In this document: positions 1 to 4,712 of the stretch, piece by piece
Layout of the letters: each line of letters starts with the position of its first letter
Position numbering within the stretch: position 1 is the stretch's first letter
DNA from: Chloroflexota bacterium
Lineage (GTDB): Bacteria > Chloroflexota > Limnocylindria > QHBO01
DNA: 5,424 bases
Assembly (NCBI GenBank): GCA_031177555.1
Contig: JAPSGM010000146.1
Location: forward strand, 1 to 5,424
Reading direction: 5' to 3'
Made by a program: the position numbers and the translations under genes
Notes under the pieces: generated by a model
Database searches by the model: none
Seen by the model: only the letters and a program-made list of their open reading frames with translations
Told to the model about the DNA's origin: nothing

Positions 1-589
1 CAAACACGGAGTAGCCGCCGTGCTCCTGGGCGATGTTGCGGATCAGCTCCTGGATGATGACGGTCTTGCCCACGCCGGCGCCGCCGAAGACGCCGACCTT
101 GCCGCCGCGCTTGAACGGCGCGATGAGATCGATGACCTTGATGCCGGTTTCGAAGACCTGCGCCTCGGTCTCCATCTGGTCGAACGCCGGCGCGTCGCGG
201 TGGATGGGGAGCATTTCCTTCGACTTGACCGCCCCCTTGCCATCGATGGGGTGGCCAAGCACGTCGAAGACACGGCCAAGCGTCACCTCGCCCACCGGCA
301 CGGTGATCGGCGAGCCGGTGTCGACCGCGTCCAGGCCGCGTGACAGGCCGTCGGTGGTGGACATGGCGACGGTCCGCACCCAGTTGTTGCCGAGGTGCTG
401 CTGAACCTCCACGACGAGGGTGCCGGAGTCGGCGCTCTTGCCGTCTCCGCCGGCCCCGTCGCCCGCCGAACGCCGGGCCTGCGGCGGCCGCTGGATCTCC
501 AGCGCGTTGTAGATGTCGGGCAGATCGCCCGGCGGGAACTCGACGTCGATCACGGGGCCCGTGATCTGGATCACCTTTCCGGTGGCCAT
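1..589 (-). CDS. atpD: ATP synthase F1 subunit beta (partial, C-terminal part beyond the left edge)
   Basis: Catalytic subunit of F1, which makes ATP from ADP and phosphate at the alpha/beta interfaces on the cytoplasmic side of the membrane. I translated 196 residues from the ATG at 587-589 to the window edge; full-length beta is about 465-480 residues, so more than half is missing. The N-terminal barrel begins MATGKVIQITGPVIDVEFP, followed by EVQQHLGNNWVRTVAM and the GLSRGLDAVDTG segment; PVGEVTLGRVFDVLGHPIDGKG leads into the nucleotide domain. The P-loop GGAGVGKT lies at residues 169-176 with the catalytic Lys and Thr present. The beta DELSD region, catalytic Glu and C-terminal domain are outside the window. 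An odd hydrophilic insertion occupies about residues 34-57, where E. coli beta has only a few residues. The gene starts 18 nt after the atpG stop. Identification is certain; only the extent is unknown. Confidence 0.98.
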   Translation of the reverse strand, partial: MATGKVIQITGPVIDVEFPPGDLPDIYNALEIQRPPQARRSAGDGAGGDGKSADSGTLVVEVQQHLGNNWVRTVAMSTTDGLSRGLDAVDTGSPITVPVGEVTLGRVFDVLGHPIDGKGAVKSKEMLPIHRDAPAFDQMETEAQVFETGIKVIDLIAPFKRGGKVGVFGGAGVGKTVIIQELIRNIAQEHGGYSVF

Positions 590-601
590 CGGTGTGTGCT
601 T

Positions 602-609
602 CTCCTCCT
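602..609 (-). promoter_or_regulatory. Ribosome binding site of atpD, overlapping the atpG stop
   Basis: On the minus strand the sequence reads TAGGAGGAGA, so a strong Shine-Dalgarno AGGAGG/GGAG begins inside the atpG stop codon (608-610). Spacing to the atpD ATG is 12-14 nt, on the long side. The overlap suggests ribosomes terminating on atpG could help start atpD. Confidence 0.75.
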
Positions 610-1498
610 AGCCGCCCAGGGCTTCGGCCCCGGAGGCGATCTCGATCATCTCGCGGGTGATGGTTGCCTGCCGGGTCTTGTTGTAGACGAGCGTCAGGTC
701 GTCGATCAGCTCGTTGGCGTTGTCGGTCGCGTTGCGCATGGCGATCATGCGGGCCGACTGCTCCGAGGCGTTGGCCTCCAGCACGGCCCGATACAGGTCG
801 ATGGCGACGTAGTGCGGCAGCAGCCGGCTGAGCACCGCCTCGGCTGAGGGCTCGAACAGGTACTCGTCGTTGCGCACCGCCTCCTCGGCGCTCTGGTCCT
901 CCGGCTGCCGCACCGGCAGGATGGTCAGCACGTCGGGGTGCTGTGACAGCGTCGAGATGAAGGCCGGGTACACGACGCTGATCTCGTCGTAGGTGCCCTC
1001 CAGAAAGTCCTCGACCACCAGCCGCGCCACCGGCGTCACGTCGGCGAAGCCGGGGCGGTCGCCAAAGCGCTGGAAGTGCGCGGCGATCGGCACGCCGGCC
1101 CGCCGCAGCTGGTCGCGGCCCTTGCGCCCGATGGTCACGGCCGTCACCTGCACCGGCTCGCTGCTCCCCTCCGCCGGCTCGTGCTCGCTGATGTAGCGCA
1201 GCGCGGCCCGCACCGTGTTCGAGTCCAGCGCCCCGGCCAGGCCGCGGTCGGAGGTCATGACGATCAGCCCGATGCGCCGGATAGGACGCAGCGCCAGCAG
1301 CGGATCGACCTCCTCACCGACGGCCGACGCCACCCGGACCAGCGCGGCGTGCAGCTCCTCGGCGTAGGGGCGCGCGGCCAGGATGGCGTCCTGCGCGCGC
1401 TTCATGCGCGAGGCGGACATCATCTCCATCGCCCGGGTGATCTGGGCGATGTTGCGGACCGATCCGATGCGGCCGCGGATCTCCTTCAGGCTCGGCAT
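608..1498 (-). CDS. atpG: ATP synthase F1 subunit gamma
   Basis: Central rotor shaft of F1: two long helices run through the alpha3beta3 hexamer, and its foot sits on the c-ring with epsilon, coupling rotation to catalysis. The protein has 296 residues, normal for bacterial gamma (about 285-295). The N-terminal helix (1-58) begins MPSLKEIRGRIGSVRNIAQI and contains TRAMEMMSASRMKRA. The central alpha/beta domain runs from about 75 to 220 and carries TSDRGLAGALDSN (82-94; many homologues have SDRGLCG). The C-terminal helix (about 225-290) holds the conserved ASEQSARMIAMRNATDNA and DLTLVYNKTRQATITREM. I see no chloroplast-type regulatory cysteine insert. The ATG at 1496-1498 is fixed by an in-frame TAG directly before it and by GGAG 8 nt upstream. 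The 194-nt gap separating it from atpA is much longer than any other spacing in the operon. Confidence 0.98.
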   Translation of the reverse strand: MPSLKEIRGRIGSVRNIAQITRAMEMMSASRMKRAQDAILAARPYAEELHAALVRVASAVGEEVDPLLALRPIRRIGLIVMTSDRGLAGALDSNTVRAALRYISEHEPAEGSSEPVQVTAVTIGRKGRDQLRRAGVPIAAHFQRFGDRPGFADVTPVARLVVEDFLEGTYDEISVVYPAFISTLSQHPDVLTILPVRQPEDQSAEEAVRNDEYLFEPSAEAVLSRLLPHYVAIDLYRAVLEANASEQSARMIAMRNATDNANELIDDLTLVYNKTRQATITREMIEIASGAEALGG

Positions 1499-1506
1499 CT
1501 AGCGCG

Positions 1507-1510
1507 CTCC
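1507..1510 (-). promoter_or_regulatory. Ribosome binding site of atpG
   Basis: GGAG on the minus strand, 8 nt before the atpG ATG, inside GTGGAGCG. It is the only good Shine-Dalgarno match here and supports the chosen start. The same bases can pair with CGCTCC 28 nt further upstream on the transcript (1539-1544), so the site may be partly hidden in RNA structure. Confidence 0.65.
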
Positions 1511-1642
1511 ACTCGCAGCAAGGCGCGAGAAGCGCACCGGAGCGTGGCCTTGTGCTGCGTCGTCGCGCTGAAACGCGAGCCCGTGCGCGCGAGCAGCGCG
1601 GGGAGGGGCGACTCGCGCGCGAGGGGTCGCATCAGAACGCGT

Positions 1643-1664
1643 AGGCCGCACCCGAGCGCGGCCT
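1643..1664 (-). other. Stem-loop 28 nt after the atpA stop
   Basis: On the transcript, AGGCCGC pairs with GCGGCCT, continues with a G-U and a C-G pair, and closes on a UCGG loop, giving nine pairs with one wobble. It begins 28 nt past the atpA stop codon. The sequence that follows is not U-rich, so I read it as a stable mRNA structure, possibly a processing or 3'-end protection element, and not as a terminator. Confidence 0.5.
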
Positions 1665-1692
1665 TCGGTGCAATCCTCGCAGCACATCGCGA

Positions 1693-3351
1693 TCAGGACC
1701 GCTCCTCGGAAGCGGCGGCGGCCTGGGCGGACGCCTCCTCATCGGTCTCGGCGCCCTCATCGGTCTCGGCGCCCTCATCGGTCTCGGCGCCCTCATCGGC
1801 CGCGGGCGGAGCCTCCGCGGCCGCGGCAGGCTCATCGGCCTTGCCGAAGCCGGACTGGCGGCGGAACTCGCGGACGGCCTTCTCCAGCTCGGCGGTCAGG
1901 TCGTCGTCAAGCGCCTTCTTCTCGGCGATCGCCGGCAGCAGGCCCTCGTGGGTCGATTCCAGGAAGCGGTAGAAGCTGGTCTCGAACTCGGCGACGCGTG
2001 CCGACTCAACGTCGTCCAGATAGCCATTTGTGGCCGCCCACAGGATGGCAACCTGCTTCTCGACGGGGACCGGGGCGAACTGCGGCTGGCGCAGCGTATA
2101 GGTGAGCTTCTCGCCGCGGGTCAGCTGGTCGCGGGTGGCCTTGTCCAGGTCGGAGGCGAACTGCGCGAAGGCGGCCAGCTCGCGGTACTGGGCCAGGTCC
2201 AGGCGCAGCTTCCCGGCGACCTGGCGCATGGCCTTGATCTGGGCGTTGCCGCCCACCCGCGACACGCTGATGCCGGCGTTCACCGCGGGACGCTGCCCCT
2301 GGTTGAACAGGTCGGTCTGCAGGAAGATCTGCCCGTCGGTGATGCTGATGACGTTGGTCGGGATGTAGGCGGACACGTCGCCTGCCTGCGTCTCGATGAT
2401 GGGCAGCGCCGTCAGCGACCCGCCGCCGCTGTCGGCGTTCAGCCGCGCGGCGCGCTCCAGCAGGCGCGAGTGGGCGTAGAAGATGTCGCCCGGATATGCC
2501 TCGCGACCGGGCGGCCGGCGCATGAGCAGCGACACCTGGCGGTAGGCCCAGGCGTGCTTGGAGAGGTCGTCGTAGACGCACAGCGCGTCACGGCCGGTGT
2601 CCAGGAACTCCTCCCCCATGGCCACGCCGGCATACGGCGCCAGGAACTGGAGCGGCGCGGGGTCGGATGCGGAGGCGGCGACCACGATGGTGTGCTCCAT
2701 CGCGCCGCGCTCCTCCAGCTGGGCCACCACCTGGGCCACAGTCGACTGCTTCTGGCCGATGGCGACGTAGATGCAGGCCAGGTCCTGGCCCTTCTGGTTG
2801 ATGATCGTGTCGATGGCGATGGCCGTCTTGCCGGTCTGCCGGTCGCCGATGATCAGCTCGCGCTGCCCGCGGCCGATGGGGATCATGGCGTCGATGGCCT
2901 TGATGCCGGTCTGCACCGGCGTGTCCACCGGCTGGCGCACGATGACGCCGGGAGCGATCCGCTCCACCGGCCGGGACTTCCTCGTGTCGATCGGTCCCTT
3001 GCCGTCGATCGGCTCGCCGAGCGGGTTCACGACGCGGCCGATCAGCGCGTCGCCAACCGGCACCTCCACCACCCGGCCGGTGGTCTTGACCTGGTCGCCC
3101 TCGCTCAGGCCGGTGTAGTCGCCCAGGATCAGGGCGCCGACCGTTTCCTCCTCGAGGTTGAAGGCCATCCCCATCACGCCGCCGGGGAACTCCAGCAGCT
3201 CGGAGGCCAGCGCCCCCGACAGGCCGTAGATCTGGGCGATGCCGTCGCCCACCTCCACGATGGTGCCGACGCCGGAGACATCGGCCCCCTCGTCGAAGCC
3301 CTTGATCTCGTTACGGATGATCGAGGTGATCTCGTCGGATCGAATCGCCAT
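1693..3351 (-). CDS. atpA: ATP synthase F1 subunit alpha
   Basis: Non-catalytic nucleotide-binding subunit of the F1 hexamer; it supplies the arginine finger to the beta active site and anchors delta through its N-terminus. The protein has 552 residues, about 40-50 longer than typical alpha (500-515). The N-terminal segment MAIRSDEITSIIRNEIKGF is followed by the barrel (about 25-95). The P-loop GDRQTGKT is at 169-176 and the Walker B region VYDDLSKHA at 259-267. The alpha/beta signature PAVNAGISVSRVGG is at 355-368, with the arginine finger at R365. The C-terminal helical domain ends near residue 504. The remainder is an Ala/Glu/Asp-rich tail with DEGAET repeated three times (519-536). The ATG at 3349-3351 has AGAGGA about 5 nt upstream. 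It lies 24 nt after atpH. Identity is certain; the tail is the unusual part. Confidence 0.99.
   Translation of the reverse strand: MAIRSDEITSIIRNEIKGFDEGADVSGVGTIVEVGDGIAQIYGLSGALASELLEFPGGVMGMAFNLEEETVGALILGDYTGLSEGDQVKTTGRVVEVPVGDALIGRVVNPLGEPIDGKGPIDTRKSRPVERIAPGVIVRQPVDTPVQTGIKAIDAMIPIGRGQRELIIGDRQTGKTAIAIDTIINQKGQDLACIYVAIGQKQSTVAQVVAQLEERGAMEHTIVVAASASDPAPLQFLAPYAGVAMGEEFLDTGRDALCVYDDLSKHAWAYRQVSLLMRRPPGREAYPGDIFYAHSRLLERAARLNADSGGGSLTALPIIETQAGDVSAYIPTNVISITDGQIFLQTDLFNQGQRPAVNAGISVSRVGGNAQIKAMRQVAGKLRLDLAQYRELAAFAQFASDLDKATRDQLTRGEKLTYTLRQPQFAPVPVEKQVAILWAATNGYLDDVESARVAEFETSFYRFLESTHEGLLPAIAEKKALDDDLTAELEKAVREFRRQSGFGKADEPAAAAEAPPAADEGAETDEGAETDEGAETDEEASAQAAAASEERS
1739..1799 (-). 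repeat. 18-bp tandem repeat in the 3' end of atpA
   Basis: The plus-strand unit TCATCGGTCTCGGCGCCC occurs three times without a mismatch (1739-1756, 1757-1774, 1775-1792) and continues for 7 bases of a fourth copy. Because 18 is a multiple of three, each unit encodes six residues (DEGAET) and copy number can change without breaking the frame. Perfect identity at the DNA level, including synonymous positions, points to recent slippage duplication. Confidence 0.93.
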
Positions 3352-3354
3352 GTG

Positions 3355-3361
3355 TTCCTCT
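3355..3361 (-). promoter_or_regulatory. Ribosome binding site of atpA
   Basis: The minus strand reads AGAGGAA about 4-5 nt before the ATG. It lies wholly in the 24-nt atpH-atpA spacer and supports the atpA start at 3351. Confidence 0.65.
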
Positions 3362-3375
3362 TCTCGGACCGCTTC

Positions 3376-3915
3376 TCAGACCGCGGTCATGCGGGCCCGC
3401 AGCCGCTCCAGGCGGCTGCGAACGCTTGCGTCGTAGAGCGTGTCGCCGATCCGGACGGCGATCCCGCCGATCAGGTCCTCGTCGACCATCTCCCTCATCT
3501 CGATCCTGTCGCCGGTGATCGCGGCCAGGCGCTCCTCCACCGCCCGGCGCTGGCCCTCGTCCAGCGGCAGGGCGCTGCGGACCTCGGCCAGCTGAATGCC
3601 CCGCTCGCGGCGCAGCAACTCGCCGAAGTGCTCGATCATGCGGCCGATGGCCCCGGGCCGTCCGCGCCGCACCATCAGCAGCACCAGGGCCAGCGCCTCG
3701 CGGCTCACGTCGCCACCGGCGACCTGCTGCAGCACCGACTCCTTGCGTGCGAAGGGGACGGCGGGATGCTCCAGGAAGCGGCGCAGCTCCGCACTCTCCA
3801 GCAGGGCGGCCAGGCGGGACAGGTCGCGCTCCCAGGGGTCCAGCGTGCCGTCGCTGCGGCCGATGTCGAAGGCCGCCTCCGCGTAGCGCCGGGCCGCCGT
3901 CTCGCGCCGTGCCAT
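3376..3915 (-). CDS. atpH: ATP synthase F1 subunit delta
   Basis: Stator subunit (OSCP homologue) that caps the alpha3beta3 hexamer and joins it to the b dimer so that F1 does not spin with the rotor. The protein has 179 residues, the normal length for the family (about 175-185). The N-terminal helical domain starts MARRETAARRYAEAAFDIG, with the typical A-x-x-RYA-x-A motif at about 7-15, and contains LEHPAVPFARKESVL (about 48-62). The C-terminal domain carries the family signature LIGGIAVRIGDTLYDASVRSRLERL near its end. The gene starts 3 nt after the atpF stop (TAG-CCG-ATG) with no convincing Shine-Dalgarno, which suggests translational coupling to atpF. It is not fused to b, unlike the long actinobacterial forms. 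Confidence 0.97.
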   Translation of the reverse strand: MARRETAARRYAEAAFDIGRSDGTLDPWERDLSRLAALLESAELRRFLEHPAVPFARKESVLQQVAGGDVSREALALVLLMVRRGRPGAIGRMIEHFGELLRRERGIQLAEVRSALPLDEGQRRAVEERLAAITGDRIEMREMVDEDLIGGIAVRIGDTLYDASVRSRLERLRARMTAV

Positions 3916-3918
3916 CGG

Positions 3919-4443
3919 CTAGCTGCGCGCCTTTCGCGAGGTGTCGGGGGTGACCTCCCTGAGGAAGTCCTCGACCAGGCGTCGCTGGGTGCCACCGTCC
4001 ATCTCGGTGCGGACCAGCTTGCCGGCGGCCTCCAGGGCCAGGTCGGCCACGGTGGCGCGCAGCTCGGCCATCGCCTTCTCCTTCTCGGCGTTGATCTCGT
4101 CGCGCGCGCGGGCGCTGACCTTCTCGGCCTCCTCGCGTGCCTGCGCCACGATCTCGGTCCGCGAGTCCTCGGCGATCTTGTTCGCCCGCGCGATCATGGC
4201 CTGCGCCTCGCGGCGCGCCTCGGCCACGGCCGCCTCGCGCTCGGCCCGCGCCAGCTCGCGGTCACGCGCCGCCGCCTCGGCATCCTCCAGCCCCTTCGCG
4301 ATCCGCTCGCGCCGATCGTCGAGCCTGGCCAGCACCGGCTTGAACAGGAAGCGGTTCAGCAGCCACAGCAGCAGCAGGAAGTTGACGACCTGGAAGGCCA
4401 GCTTCCAGACGTCGACGCCGAATGCGTCGAAGAACTCGGCCAC
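3919..4443 (-). CDS. atpF: ATP synthase Fo subunit b
   Basis: Peripheral stalk subunit; as a dimer it spans the membrane next to subunit a and reaches along F1 to delta. The protein has 174 residues, at the upper end of the usual 155-175. A short N-terminus (MAEFFDAFGVDV) leads into one membrane helix at about 13-34, rich in Leu, then FKPVLARLDDRRERI, the typical start of the long helix. Residues about 40-150 are a charged Ala/Glu/Arg-rich coiled coil. The C-terminal part contains LVRTEMDGGTQRRLVEDFL, the region that contacts delta. The start is GTG (4441-4443), supported by GGGAGG 5 nt upstream and by homology from the first residues. There is only one b gene in this stretch, so the stalk is presumably a homodimer. 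Confidence 0.97.
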   Translation of the reverse strand: MAEFFDAFGVDVWKLAFQVVNFLLLLWLLNRFLFKPVLARLDDRRERIAKGLEDAEAAARDRELARAEREAAVAEARREAQAMIARANKIAEDSRTEIVAQAREEAEKVSARARDEINAEKEKAMAELRATVADLALEAAGKLVRTEMDGGTQRRLVEDFLREVTPDTSRKARS

Positions 4444-4448
4444 GTCGG

Positions 4449-4454
4449 CCTCCC
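4449..4454 (-). promoter_or_regulatory. Ribosome binding site deciding the GTG start of atpF
   Basis: GGGAGG on the minus strand, with its first G shared with the atpE stop codon TAG (4454-4456), 5 nt before a GTG. No ATG is placed to serve as an alternative, so this site decides the start at 4443. The overlap with the atpE stop suggests coupled translation. Confidence 0.75.
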
Positions 4455-4672
4455 TACGCCACGAAGATCAGCAGCAGGCCGATGACCAGGGCGTAGATGC
4501 CGATCGCCTCGGTCAGCGCGATGCCCAGGATGTACGGGACGAAGATCGCTCCCGACGCATCCGGGTTGCGCCCAAGGGCCTCCATGGCCTTGCTCACCGC
4601 GATGCCCAGGCCGATGCCCGGGCCGATGGCGCCAAGGCCGATGGCGAGACCGGCCGCAATGTTGCCTTCCAC
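4454..4672 (-). CDS. atpE: ATP synthase Fo subunit c (rotor-ring proteolipid)
   Basis: Forms the membrane rotor ring; each copy carries one proton on a carboxylate as it passes subunit a. The protein has 72 residues and is a two-helix hairpin. Helix 1 (about 5-27) contains the packing glycines of GPGIGLG (17-23). The polar loop is GRNPDASG (34-41), with RNP in place of the common RQP. Helix 2 (about 44-70) holds the ion-binding Glu55 in LTEAIGIYALV. Compared with the Na+-binding c of Ilyobacter tartaricus, the Gln in helix 1 is Leu22 and the Ser after the Glu is Ala56, so proton specificity is predicted. The start is GTG (4670-4672): an in-frame TAG lies five codons upstream with no other start between, and AGGAGG precedes it. 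The spacer to atpB is 39 nt and to atpF 10 nt. Confidence 0.97.
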   Translation of the reverse strand: MEGNIAAGLAIGLGAIGPGIGLGIAVSKAMEALGRNPDASGAIFVPYILGIALTEAIGIYALVIGLLLIFVA

Positions 4673-4683
4673 TTCGAGTGATT

Positions 4684-4689
4684 CCTCCT
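4684..4689 (-). promoter_or_regulatory. Ribosome binding site deciding the GTG start of atpE
   Basis: A perfect AGGAGG (in TAGGAGGAAT) lies 11 nt before the GTG of atpE. It is among the strongest Shine-Dalgarno matches in the window, fitting the need for many c subunits per enzyme. The TAG that begins this motif closes the atpE reading frame upstream, leaving GTG as the only plausible start. Confidence 0.8.
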
Positions 4690-4695
4690 ACTTGG

Positions 4696-4712
4696 GCCTG
4701 CGGTTGGCAGGC
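4696..4712 (-). other. Intercistronic hairpin between atpB and atpE
   Basis: On the transcript GCCTGC pairs with GCAGGC across a five-base CAACC loop. The stem starts at the last base of the atpB stop codon and ends 6 nt before the atpE AGGAGG. No U-tract follows, so it is not a terminator. A role in mRNA processing or in setting atpE translation is possible but unproven. Confidence 0.45.

Larger units (their letters stand above)
1499..1692 (-). other. Unusually long atpA-atpG spacer with inverted repeats
   Basis: A 194-nt stretch without a recognised gene inside an otherwise tightly packed operon. It is very CpG-rich, with several GCGCG tracts, and has many inverted repeats: a 9-pair hairpin at 1643-1664; the 12-bp palindrome CTCGCGCGCGAG at 1612-1623; a 9-bp inverted pair at 1551-1559 and 1678-1686; and CGCTCC at 1505-1510 (plus strand) pairing with GGAGCG at 1539-1544, which covers the atpG Shine-Dalgarno. 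The 9-mer CTCGCAGCA occurs at both ends (1512-1520 and 1676-1684, plus strand). No T-tract follows any hairpin, so a rho-independent terminator is unlikely. A 62-codon open frame spans the gap from the ATG at 1685-1687 to a TAG abutting the atpG ATG. Its Arg/Ala-rich product resembles nothing I know and is probably chance in such GC-rich DNA. Confidence 0.6.

Noticed and set aside
395..847. 150-codon plus-strand frame across the atpG-atpD junction
   Set aside because: Antisense shadow of gamma and beta with no recognisable domain.
1612..1623. Palindrome CTCGCGCGCGAG as an operator or terminator
   Set aside because: Alternating CG tracts form palindromes readily in this composition. No T-run follows and no second copy of the site was seen.
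1499..1692. tRNA or other structured RNA gene in the spacer
   Set aside because: I looked for a T-loop GTTCNANNC and a cloverleaf order of stems on both strands and found neither.
1076..1972. 298-codon plus-strand frame spanning the atpA-atpG gap
   Set aside because: It is opposite the 5' part of atpG and 3' part of atpA, and its Ser-rich part is simply the antisense of the 18-bp repeat. No ribosome site or homology supports it.
1948..4485. 845-codon open frame on the plus strand opposite atpA, atpH and atpF
   Set aside because: It is antisense to three unmistakable conserved genes; its product is a low-complexity Gly/Asp/Leu/His/Arg mixture. Long antisense frames are expected opposite GC-rich genes with G/C third positions.
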